Below are positions 46,219 through 57,813 of a DNA stretch of 64,000 nt, piece after piece (position 1 is the stretch's first letter; the number at the start of each line of letters is the position of its first letter). The translations under genes and the position numbers were made by a program. The stretch comes from Torreya grandis. Its lineage: Eukaryota; Streptophyta; Pinopsida; Cupressales; Taxaceae. The notes under the pieces are model-generated. The model saw only the letters and a program-made list of their open reading frames with translations, did no database searches and was not told the origin of the DNA. The stretch covers positions 994,501 through 1,058,500 of the forward strand of contig JARHVA010004092.1 of the NCBI GenBank assembly GCA_037957365.1, given 5' to 3'.

Positions 46219-47640
46219 GATCCAAAGTCAGTTATTTGGACACATGCCAAGCATTTTTCTAAATTTCTCAAATTTAATTTTGTCAAGGGGTTTTTTGAAA
46301 ATGTTAGGTATCTGATCAGTAGTTAGGAAATATATTAGATCAAGTGATTTTTTTGCCAACAACATTCACAGATAGTGATATTTGACATCTATATGTTTTG
46401 TTTTGGCATGAAAGACTGGACTTTTAGACATTTTTATTGCACTTGGATTATCAATGTACAAATTTGAAAGAGTAATTTGATAAATTTAAAGATCTTCAAG
46501 AATGCATGGTAAATGTAAAATTTATCTAAAAGCATCCCATGATAGAATATATTCTAATTTTGTTGATGTATTTACCACTATATCCTACTTCTTACAACAC
46601 CAAGCGTTGACAATTGAACCCATATGCATTGTGTATCCTATTGTGGACTCTCTATCATCCACACGTATGCCAAAATCTACATCACAATACCTAATAAGTT
46701 TAAATTTATTGTTACGGTGATACTCAAGGTCATATGTTTTCATTCTCTAAAGGTAATGAAGTACTATTTTTACTACATTCTAATGAATTTATCTAGGCTC
46801 ATGCATAAACCTAGAAAAAATTCTAATTAAAAATGATATATCAGGCCTGGTCATCATCAAATATATAAAACCTCCATCTAAATATCTATATTTGGTGCCA
46901 TCAATAAAGGCACTACCATCATCCTTAGACAATTTCAAGTTACTTTTTATGGGATTGAGGGTAGGTTTTTAATCAATCATGCCAAACCTAGTTAATAACT
47001 CAGAAATATACTCACATTGTGAAATGAAAATACTTTGATCTTTTTAAGTTATTTCTATGCCTAGATAATGGTGAAGAATTCCAAGATCTATCATCTCAAA
47101 CCCATATTTTAATTCCTTATTCATAGACTTGTTATGGCTTTCATCATTACCTATGATAAATAAGTCATTGACATAAACAACTAGAATTACTGATTTCTTA
47201 CACTACACTTAAATATAGATAGTATCATTAGATTCACTACATTGAAAGGAAATTTTCTTCAAGTATGAATCCATTTTTTCATACCAAGCCCTAGGTGATT
47301 GTTTAGGCCCATAGAGATATTTAATAAATTTACATACTTTGTACTTTGTACCCACTTTCTCAAAACCTTGAGGTTGTTTCATATATACTTCTTCATATAA
47401 ATCAACATTCAAAAAGGAAATTTTACCATCCATCTAATGTACTTTCCAACCATTTTGTGCTAATAAGGCAAGTATCATATGAATAATGTGCCATTTTGAA
47501 GTTAGGGAAAATGTTTCCTCATAGTCAATACATTCTTATTATGCATAACCTTTTGCAACAAGTCTTGCCTTATGTTTATCAATGGAGCCATCTGATTTAT
47601 AATTAGTCCTATACACCCATTTGAATCTTATGGGTTGAAA
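46219..47640 (-). pseudogene. Copia F reverse transcriptase and RNase H
   Basis: RT: FKWVYRTNYKSDGSIDKHKA, RLVAKGYA, then QMDGKISFLNVDLYEEVYMK (canonical DVKTAFLNGDLxEEVYM), QPQGF, YLYGPKQSPRAWYEKMD and VVYVNDLFIIGND (47164-47175), in which the catalytic YVDD has become YVND. RNase H: DVDFGIRVDDRESTIGY, IDNPSAIKMSKSPVFHAKTK, HIDVKYHY and KKSLDLIYFPNY at the end (46219-46411). Family length and order are complete. About thirty stops make it a fossil. The tail is duplicated in inverted form to the left. Confidence 0.88.
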
Positions 47641-49330
47641 ATGTGGAGGAGGATAAACAAAAACCCAAGTATTATTGTTAAGAATTGCATCATAATCACT
47701 TTTCATTGATTGTTGCCAAACCTATTCAATAGAAGCCTCCTCAAAAGTAGATGGCTTAGTGGAAGAAGTAGTGACAAACATTGCATAGTTCACCTATTTA
47801 TGAGAACTCTTAGGACATGTGAGACCAATTTCATATAATTTCAAGTAAAAAAAAGTACTTTGAGCCCATTTTAGTTATTTTTTCAAATTATTCAAATTAG
47901 GTACACCAAAATTCTCATCATGTTCACCATTTGAAGGAAGACTTAGAGAATTTTAAACATTGTCTAAATCATGAACTTGTGAAGTACTAGAGGAAATATA
48001 AGGGATAATAGAATCATAACATAACCTATGATATTTGGCCTCATTATTCAATCCCTTATCACATTTTGAAATCTTTCTCTCTAACCTATAAAATTAAGAA
48101 TCAATCTCTAGATTGTTCATAGTACCAAATTCATGAAATATCACATCCATACTCACTAGAATTTTCCTGTATCCTATGTAAGCAAACAATACCCATTTTT
48201 ATTTTTTGAATATCCAAGAAAGATGAAATTTTGAATTCATGGTTCTAACTTAGTTCTATGTTCAGTGGGAACTAAAGTGAAATAAAGGCATCCAAAAAAT
48301 TTCAAGTGTTTAACTTTTGGTTTAAACCCATACCAAGCCTCATATGGAGTTTATCCCAAAAGTGTAGATGTAGGGGACCTATTTCTAAAATAAACCATAG
48401 TACCAATAGATTTGACCCAAATCTTATCATCGATTTGTTTCTAGTGAAACATAGCTTGAGCTATGCCCTCTAAATTAATGTTCATTCATTTAGAGACTCC
48501 ATTCTATTGTGGAGTATGAGCATTACTATATTGTCAATTAATACCATGTTCCTGATAATATCCAAAAACTCATTTTAATTATACTCACCACCATTTTTTG
48601 AATGAAGAGTGGTCAAGTGTGAACCTATTTTTTCCCAACTAAATGTAACCAATCAATAAACTTAGTGAAAAATTTTGATTTATATTTCATGAAGAAAGCC
48701 TAAGTCATCCTAGAAAAATTATTTATAAATAACATAAAATACCTACATCTTCCAATGGATGATTTATTCATGTCACATACATCACTTTGAACTAACTACA
48801 AAAATTTGTTAGCTTTCCATTAAAAATTCTTGGGAAAATTTTCCTAGTTCTATTTTCCTAAAACACATGTTCATAAAGAATACTGTCTTTGCAAAAAGTG
48901 GGAAACCCATTTACCATACCATATCTCTACAAGTCTACTAAAGAGTGAACATTCAAATTTACATAGTGGAGATGCCACAACCACTATGTAGACATAGTAC
49001 TTGTACCTATATCAATAACTACCACAAGTTCCACTATGGGAGGAATCACTTTACAATGCAATGTAACCAAATTTCCATCATCACATCATGTATACATGGT
49101 TTTTTATCCAAAGTTCACTGAATTGATATAAATGAGCCCATTTTCAAGCATAATTTGATAAACTTTATTTCAAATATTTACCAAGGAAATAATATGTTTT
49201 TTATATATGGGAACATACCAAACATTCTCCAAGTATTTGATAGATCCATTAGGAAGGAGAATCCAAAATGACCCATGACCTTGTGGAGTATGCATAGACT
49301 TATCTGCCAAAGATACTAGAGAGAGAGAAA
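47641..49330 (-). pseudogene. Copia F integrase and linker
   Basis: From right to left: pre-integrase LWHLHYVNLNVHSL; the core with HTPQ*NGVSK*MN; and AQAMFH. Then comes TPYEAWYGFKPKVKHLKFFG, followed by CLYFTLVPTEHRTKLEP and FLGYSKNKNGY, the conserved end of copia integrase (TPYExWxGxKPxVxHLRxFG...KLdxks..ciFlGYs...KgYrl). An acidic linker leads to the RT. Integrates cDNA in living relatives; here full of stops. Confidence 0.82.
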
Positions 49331-50527
49331 CTTCTTTGAAAGTCCAAAAGAAGTCTCACCTAAATGTCATGTGTTTGGTTGCTCCTATATCTAAAACCCA
49401 AACATCTATAAACTCATCTCTAGCCTCATATTCCATATAAGTAATGTTTCCTAAAGTAGTGAATGCTAATTCATGAGCAACATTCTCTAGCCTCATATTC
49501 CATATAAGTAATGTTTCCTAAAGTAGTGAATGCTAATTCATGAGCAACATTGCTAGACTCATCATAACCATGGTAATCATATTAAGCAGAGTTAGACTTA
49601 GTCACTTTTTTTGGCCTCTAATTTTTAAAAAAATGAATCCTACACTGAGAGGCAATGTGACCAAATTTCCCACATCCATGACACTGAATGTCTAATTTAC
49701 CTCAACCTCTACCTCAATAAGAGTTGTGATCACATCCTATATCACTCATCTCATTTGAATGAGAATGGATAGATTGTTGATTAAAATAATTATTATGATG
49801 ATATCCTCTACCTTGGTTTTAAAATTTGCCTCCTTTATAACCTTGACCCCCTCTATAACTATACCCTATATAGTTTTATTAACCAGAAGAAGATGAACTA
49901 GGATTGGACTTTGAAACATGGGATTCCTCAATTTTCTTCAATTTATTGGGTAGAGGGAGGTCACGTTTAATAAAAAACTCATCTAATTTATCAGAACTCA
50001 TGTCTATGATCTTGTCAGAGATATGCAACATTTATAGAAAATTCTTATCAAACACATGTAATCCTTTCAATGTAGTGATAATTTTGAGATCATAATCTAG
50101 TTTTCAAAACATAGCCTTAGTGTATTTAGTATCAATATTTTTCAACTTAGACATGTACTCTCCCATATCCCCATATTCCTCTAACAACAAATTAAACAAC
50201 TGCATGTGGATATCTATCTTATTATGTTTAAGATTTTTATCATACAAATTAGATAAGGTTTTCCATGTAGTGTAACTATGAGGAGAGTTTTAAATATGTA
50301 TATAGGTATCATGAGTAAAAAACACTTGATTAAATCTAGGGATTTAGAATCATGAAGATTAAAACTATGAAGTTTTGACTATTCTATAGGTAATGTAAGA
50401 TTTTCATTCTTTACAATATCTCATAACTCATTTGAAACTAATGAAGCTCCCAACAAACATTTCTAATCAGAGTAATAAAAAATCATTAATCTATCACCAT
50501 TGGAAAGTAAATTTTGAATTTTTGGCA
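49331..50527 (-). pseudogene. Copia F gag and protease
   Basis: The gag begins at the ATG at 50527 (MPKIQNLLSNGDRLMIFYYS) and decays quickly. Its zinc knuckle at 49640-49690 is intact in spacing (CHGCGKFGHIASQC, CX2CX4HX4C). The protease near 49370-49420 reads VWVLDIGATKHMTF, where the family has WxLDSGATxHMT (Ser changed to Ile). A perfect 67-bp tandem duplication (49418-49551) lies just before the protease and shifts the frame. Confidence 0.82.
49418..49551 (-). repeat. Perfect 67-bp tandem duplication
   Basis: Units 49418-49484 and 49485-49551 are identical at all 67 positions. They lie in the gag-protease junction of copia F. The unit length is not a multiple of three. Identity in an otherwise heavily mutated element means the duplication happened long after insertion, or that it is an assembly artefact. 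Confidence 0.9.
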
Positions 50528-51503
50528 TCTTGAAATGAAATGAAGTGTGAAAAATGAAAGAACAACACACTCACAATAATACTTTTCACAAAATAATGGT
50601 TTATGGGTTTTTTCACTTAACCTTTAGGTAGAGAAAAATAAAGAGATTTTTATGGGTTTTGCAGTTAACCTCACCAAAAATAAAAGATTTAAACCAATTA
50701 CACCCTTATTTCACCAATTTAACCAATTACACCCTTATTTCACAAATTACATCCTTATCTCACTAATGAAACATACAACTATTAGTTTTCTCCTACTAAA
50801 GTTCATTCTTTCACATGATTGATGCTCTTTACAATATTCAAAACATGTAAAAGATTCCAAAAAATAGAATATTTCTTCAAAATGTAAATGCCCAAATAGA
50901 AAATTTCACCAAAAGAGAGATTTGAACCCTAAACCTCCAACTTCCAAGGGTTTTTACAAAATCATGCTTTCCAATTACTCTATGAGCCTTTACAAGGCAT
51001 ATAATGAGAAATTTATATTTAAATATGGTTTTTTCTCTATGAAAAAAAGATTAATTTCCCATGTAAAAATTAATTCATTCATGAAATTTTTGGAAAAATT
51101 AAAAAGCTCTTTGATTTGTGGACCGCTCAAACCCTAAAATCTTTGATCAAACTTTGGAAAATAAAAAATATTATTTTTAGTTATATTCCAACACCATGCT
51201 ATAGACAAAGACACCATGGCTACAATAAATAATTCTTGGAACTCTTTTCTTGATGTACTAGGCCTTAGAAATTTGTATAGGGCCAAACAATGGGGTTTTT
51301 AAGAAACTTTAATTAAATTTAAACAACTAGGAAGGGATTTTTTGCAAAATGAATGTTGGCTGGAATGTTTGGACACTATGGGCACTTATATTTGCCAAAA
51401 TTAATTTCATGTGAACCTTTACCATGAATTCTTTCACCTCTTCTTCCCGAGATCACCATGTTGTCTTTTACCATGCATTTGCCAAGCATTTACCAAGTTA
51501 CCA
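50528..51503 (-). other. Copia F untranslated leader
   Basis: Almost 1 kb between the primer site and the gag ATG with no recognised frame. CACCCTTATTTCAC-type words repeat near 50700-50760 (three near copies of ACACCCTTATTTCACCAATT-like sequence). The plus-strand frame at 50922-51137 has no motif. Confidence 0.45.
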
Positions 51504-51516
51504 TGCTTTGATACCA
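51504..51516 (-). other. Copia F primer binding site
   Basis: The minus strand reads TGGTATCAAAGCA one base inside the LTR, a copia initiator-methionine tRNA site. Confidence 0.85.
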
Positions 51517-51517
51517 G

Positions 51518-51871
51518 TGATAACACTCCAATTGATTTAACCAAATTAAATCACCTAAGGTAAATTTTGCGCCCATAGAATCAGGTCCACAAGTATTTTA
51601 TTAATCAAAATAAAACAAGTACATGAAAATGGTATCTATATCTTGTTAACCCTTTTACATAGAAAGCCATATATTTATAGGTTTTACCCATGACTGGTAA
51701 AACCAACCTACTAATCAACTCTCATGGGAATCCCACCCGAAAGGTAGTTCTAATAATTTAATCAAAAACATAAATCAATATAACTAAATATTGTTTAATA
51801 GGGTGTATTTATAAAATATGCATGCCCCTTTACATTTATTATTTTACTTAATATTTATTATCTACCTAACA
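51518..51871 (-). repeat. Copia F 5' LTR (354 bp)
   Basis: Plus-strand TGATAACACTCC...ATCTACCTAACA, that is TG...CA on the element strand (TGTTAGGTAGAT...GAGTGTTATCA). It is the intact partner of 45634-45990 and lacks the inverted insert found there. Confidence 0.88.
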
Positions 51872-53413
51872 TCATAACCTACTATTAAGACTTTGGAATA
51901 AGTCCTAATATTTTTATTGATTTTTTTAATATTTTATCCATCTTCTCAAATAATTAAACAAATGTGAGAGTTTTCAATAGATTTATTTCTTATAATGACC
52001 CCAATTATGTTGAGTATGTAGTGAGAAGATCCTTTATGAATGTAGTCATATACACATCAATTATTATACCCACAACATTGAAATAATGTTTGATTACATG
52101 GATTTTAGAATCCAAACTCATGACATAATCATTTTAAATTCTAGTTTGAATAGTTTCAACTATAATTGTATGAACTCCAATTTTGTGTAAGAATCATACA
52201 TGTCCTTAAATTTTTTATGTTTTTGCCAAGGATATTTTCACCCATGTATGTGATGAAAAACCTCTTCATAATCTAAGGCCTCATCAAGGCCAATGATTTT
52301 TCATTATTATACTTCAAGGATGGGATCTCCTTTTCTTATTTAGGTTCAATAAACCATTCATCCTAATCAAAGATGTTGAACCACAAGTAATTGAAGATGT
52401 TTTTATTCTCCAAATGGATCAACCATTTTAAATAGGTATATTTTCTTGTTAAGGTTGTGCTAAAAATAATTTTGATTGAAAGTATGTTTTATATAAATGG
52501 AATGGGATGGTTCTTTATCAATTTGAAAAGGTTCCATTTTATATATACCACCCAACTGATATACCTATCTATACATGGATAAGATCAGCCTCTCTATATA
52601 CACAAAGATACATGAGAAAAACATTAAATAACAAGAGATGAGAATGGTAAATGGTACCTAGGTAGTACATGAAAATTATTTGGTCTACCTACGACATCCA
52701 CCTAGTGATAAGTCCATGTACGTGAATGTGAAAACACTATATACTCAAAGAATTATTTATTTCAACATTTACATTTAGTAATAGTCATAAATGGGTAATG
52801 AAGGGAATATGAAAATGATTTTTTTTTACTTATTTATCCTAGATGGTTTATAAGGATGATGATACAAACATCATTGTTGATGTTATATTACACTAAAAAT
52901 TTATTAGTTCAATCATGATGCCACGACTCATAAATGTGAACTAGAGGAACTAATGATACTGAACAATGTACTTGCATAATTTATTTTATTTTTCAAAAAT
53001 TGTTTTATTTCAAAACATATTTTTTTATTGGTTTGAAAAAAATGACTTATTTGTATTAAGTCAAAAATAATTCAAATTTTATATATAATCTTTGATTTTG
53101 AAAAAAATAAATAAAATGAAATATTAAAAATTATAAAAAAATAGCTTTGGATAGTGGTGATATGCCATAGTTTGGTGAGGTGGAATGAGATATTTAATGA
53201 TTTGTATACATATTTATTTCCATGTACACACCTCATTTGTGTATTTTCATATCCTACGCATATCTCACTTTGGATTTTTAAAATCCATGGGCCTACTTGA
53301 TCTTGCTTGTGGTCCTGTATGCTTCTCATATGTGCCAATCCTATTAATTCTTTCACACACCCAGTTTTTATGGTATAACCAAGATTAATTTCATTAATGT
53401 TCACCATATTAAT
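51872..53413. other. Unassigned, decayed
   Basis: AT-rich with no recognised protein. The longest open frame (53072-53422, minus, 116 codons) shows no motif and has biased, low-complexity ends; I do not call it a gene. Confidence 0.3.
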
Positions 53414-56400
53414 TGTTATCAACCCAAGTTACACCCTAATAAAGTAGACCACTCAGATCTACTTCAAACCTGGACTAACATTAGAATGGTCTAAGGCTTG
53501 GGATACCTATAACTAGACCAAACCTATAGATTGTAAGGATATCTCCTCTAAATATATAATTTTTATCAATTTACTAAAAACTAGTATGAAATGGTGGGTT
53601 GAAAAGAGTTATAAGGATTAATGAAAGGTAAATCCTATTCTACTGATGGTGATACACCTAAACTATAGGTTTATCCACTCGATTTAAACTCATACAACAC
53701 TAATGAGTCAAAAATGGACTCAGAGACTATCTCTAAACCTTATTTTACAATAGTTTTTCACATTAAAGTCTTGATGTATGACTATATCTTGGAGGTAAAG
53801 GGAGAGAGGTCTACTTTGAGACACTATTCAACCTTATTACACTCAAAATCTGATCATCAACCTTTGACACTTCATATAACTTAAAAAAGACAATTCATCA
53901 ACATATAGGTGTGGAAAGGAAATGTTAAGGGAAGATTCATCCAAATTTACACATCTAAATAAGCATATACACATTATCATTCAATCATAAAGATGTGTAA
54001 TAGACCATTTTATTAATTTAAGAGGTTTGAAAGCTCAATCTTGGTAGAGTTTCATCATGCCCAAGAGAGGGATCCTAAAAAATTCCCTAAAAGCCTCTAT
54101 TTATAAAACATGAGAAGAGAATAAACCAAATGAATGGCATAGAGGAGAGAAGAATAAGTCAACTAATCATTAAATCAAGTAAAATTGAGTTCAACTTGAT
54201 TACAAATAGTCCTTAATACATTAGTTCATGTCTATTGCTCTTGCATGCTCTTTTTGGCATTGGAAACAAGGTGGTGGGACATCTAGGCATATAACATCTT
54301 CTCCTTCCTTGTAGAATATAACTTAAGATAAAATCATTCTTGCATTAAGATTTAGAACATGAATTAATTATAAGTCACAGATCAATTAACTCATGATTGG
54401 CACTTAAGATCAATTATCTCATTTTTTAAGGCCTCTTATGCATAAATTAACACTTGAAGACTAGTTGTGCATTTAATTTCCACTTTAAGACCATATATGT
54501 GGAATTATTACCATATAATATTAGTTAATAGGTGTGATAGCTCTACATGAACTCATTTGATAACCCTTCTATGCCATTTTTAACTTTAATAGACTGACCA
54601 AATAGGTCTACTAGAAAAATTAGGTATTGTGGCCTAAATTATTTCACTTTATGTATCTAAAAGTCTAAATTAAACCATTATAGCCTATAAATATAATGGT
54701 TTTGAGACATGAATCAATGCCTTATATCATGAAATTAACCTTTTTGAATAAGTAACAAATATAAATTGGTCAAAGTAATTGACTATGTCAAACTGTCATG
54801 AATTTTTATAGACTGGCTAATTTGAATGAGCCCAAAAAATAATTTATAGGGATGATTTTGAGAATATGGTTATTTTATAATGAATAAAAAGTGATAAAAA
54901 ATCATATTCAATGATTAGAATCCATTAAATTTCCTTGTACCCCTATTTTTTGCACTTTTTCTTAAAAAAGCCATATATTTTTTTATAATGTTCATACATT
55001 TTCATACATCATGGTACCATTTACAGGATCATATTTGATTTTAGTATATTATAAAAGTGGTTATTAATAGACTCATGGGTGTTTGTATGCAAGAAACTTA
55101 ACTTTTATCAAAACTAATCTTGAGGGTTTAGAGGTGAACCTTATTAACGATGGTTCATAAAGTATATAACTCCAAACCAAAAATTATTGACATGGATATT
55201 TATTACATATATCAATTAAAATCTCTTAATAATCTTGTTTTCCCATGTAAAACGTATGCAAAGATACATATGTAATAAAGTTTGCTTGTAGGGTTTTGAA
55301 TGCATTCTAAACATGCTTATACTCTTAGCGATGGTTCATAAACCTCAAATCCTCAATAAAAATTAATAGTTCATGTATTATAAGTACACAAGGGTCATAT
55401 AATCATTTTAATATCATTTTTTCAAAAATTTCATGTGGTGAAAGATATGAGCATCTAAATAGGTAGCTCAAACTGAGTGTATGGACTGTGTATTTTGAAT
55501 TTTCTCTTTAGAGTGAAACTAACTTTTCCTTATCCTTAAATACTTTAAATAACATCATATAGGATGTGTAACATCTTATCACACATTCTCATGGTGTATT
55601 ATATGCTTAGATGGGTCTGCAAGTATCTTCTTGGTAGTGTGAGCATATATGTCTTAAGACTGTCTTTAAGCCTAAAAGTCCTAATACTAAGTTATAGGGT
55701 TTGAGGCACATATAAGAGTGTATTAGGGTTAAAAAAATCATAATACCTTGATTTAAATTTTTTATTCCCTCCTGTAGTCATTTTAACTACTCAAAATCCA
55801 CTATGACTTTATGATCTCTTAAGACTACCTATATGTATATGGAAAAAAAAGAGGTATGCAAGATTCATCCTCCATTAAAAATACTTTTCATGTAATTTTA
55901 AACCCCTAAAACATGTTATAATAGTGATAACCATTATTTTATCTTATCCTTAAAGTCACCCTATGGTCTATATGCCTTGATCTACCTACCCTAGGGTTTC
56001 AAGCAGTCATAGCTTATCAAACCCTTATGGCTAGGTTTGATGCTCTTTTTTGTATCACTTGATCTTACCTCTCATAAAAATATGATTCTTTGCATCTACC
56101 TATTAACAATCATCTATTATCAATCTCAAACAACCTCCAAATGTATACTAAACTCTCAATTTATATGCACAAACTAGCTACAAGTCTATCTCTTCAATTA
56201 GCCCTCAAGGGTTTTGACTTGAAAACTTAAGTGTGATCAATATCAGTAGGTTTTTAAAGACTTATCACATTCCATTGATTCATAAAACCTCTCATGTGTT
56301 CAAACCCTATATCCAACCTTAAATCCCTCCAAGATGGTCTCTTAGCTCCATCTTTGACTGCTTAACTGACTAGGGTATGTCTATAACAAAATAATGAGCA

Positions 56401-57796
56401 CTTAAACCACTAGTATAACCTTCAAGATGGCATGGGAATATTATACAATTTATATATACCATTTTTACCAATTTTTAAAGCTTAACTCTGCCTTTAGATT
56501 TTCAAAATTTACAAATTTATCCCAAAACTGGTTCTTAGGTATTGATTGTTTGTATAGAATTGTTTAGATGCATGTTGGCTATGTCTAGTAAAGGTTTTAG
56601 ATCCCTTTTTACTATAGGATCAGCCTTTAAAACTCATTTTAAACTAATTATAATCCCCATCAATCTCTAAACACATCAAATAACTATCACTCCTCACCAT
56701 ATTGCACTTGTAGACCTTATTAACTTGATAATGGTTTGGTCAAAAGGAGGATCTACAAGAAAGGGCCTATACATCACTTTTTTGATAATATAAGACACCT
56801 TAAAATCACATCTAAACCTTAACACTGATAACTATAAACCATGATATTATATTATCATTTTTTGATGATCTATGAATCATGTTTTAAATGTAAGACCATT
56901 TGAACTTACTTTTCCTACTAAGCATAATTACAATCCCATGACTATTGGTGGAGATTAGTATAATTGTATGGACTGAGATAGATTATAAACATGGTGTAAA
57001 AAGTGTATGCCTTGGAGGGATTTAATGATGTATATTATAAAATTTAATTTCACTTCATTCATCATATAATATTATTTATCCCCTACTTGTCTTGCTGGTC
57101 TCTTAAAAAATTCCTTAAGACTATCTTGGTGCATCCCATATAGTCAATTATAGGTGAAGATTGAGGCATTGACTATGATTTTAGATCTTTCTTGGTAACA
57201 TTATTCATGTTTTTGATCCATTTTACACTTCATTATTTCTTATGAATCCTTCATTGATCATGAAAATCTTTCATTGACCACTTTGCTCTCATTCTCTTCA
57301 TGCTTGGAGGTAGGCTTTTGATCAAAGTCTGATATACTTCAATAGCCATTCAACTTGATATAGGTGTTAATTTTCATGAAAACATGTCTGAGTTGAGAGT
57401 TATTCTCACTCATGATCTACCCTTGATGGCAAATTCATAGTTATTACCTTGCAACACTTTATTTTCCCTTCTCATCACTCCAACCTTTTGAACATAGGCT
57501 TTTCTCCATCATAATTTGACTGTGTGTGAGCATTTGGATCTTTTATAGACTATCATATTTTTTAGGTCTTGAATAAAAATTATCAGACCTTGAAATTTAA
57601 TCAAATTATCTCACTCTTGCTTGATATTTTCATTGATTTCTAATCATGGTTGTAGATGATCATTCTCATGTTGTTTGTATAGTCTAGAGTGGATATGACC
57701 TTGATAAAGTCAGAAATTTGTCTTTATGATATTTTCCTTCATCCATGTCAACTTGGGAAGATAGTTTGGGAAAATAACTTCAATAAATATCTTCTA
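53414..57796 (-). repeat. Element G 3' LTR (about 4.4 kb; outer edge firm, inner edge inferred)
   Basis: Homology with 61959-64000 is clear from 53414 to about 55450 (landmarks: ACTGATGGTGATACACCTAA near 53643 and 62190; TTTCATCATGCCCAAGAGAG near 54049 and 62595; TTTCATGTGGTGAAAG near 55429 and 63985). Beyond 55450 the partner is outside the window. The inner edge is placed by the polypurine tract at 57797. No protein frame is readable in it. Confidence 0.6.
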
Positions 57797-57813
57797 TCCC
57801 CCTCCCTTTTTTT
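57797..57813 (-). other. Element G polypurine tract
   Basis: The minus strand reads AAAAAAAGGGAGGGGGA, a 17-base purine run at the position expected beside a 3' LTR. It is the longest such run nearby. Confidence 0.5.

Larger units (their letters stand above)
45634..51871 (-). mobile_element. Ty1/copia element F with both LTRs
   Basis: Two direct repeats of about 0.35 kb (45634-45990 and 51518-51871) flank a 5.5-kb interior. The primer site is next to the right one, so transcription ran leftward. The interior reads, in order, gag with zinc knuckle, protease, integrase, RT and RNase H, all with many stops. The flanking pentamers (ATTTT and TCATA) do not match, so the target duplication has decayed or been lost. 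The left LTR edge carries an inserted inverted copy of the RNase H tail. Confidence 0.9.

Noticed and set aside
45991..46411. Inverted repeat as a MITE or foldback transposon
   Set aside because: The arms encode the copia RNase H tail and there is no target duplication around the pair, so it is a rearrangement of copia F, not a separate transposon.
53072..53422. Minus-strand open frame of 116 codons as a gene
   Set aside because: No motif, no start context, ends in Phe/Ile/Lys-rich low complexity and runs into the edge of the element G LTR.
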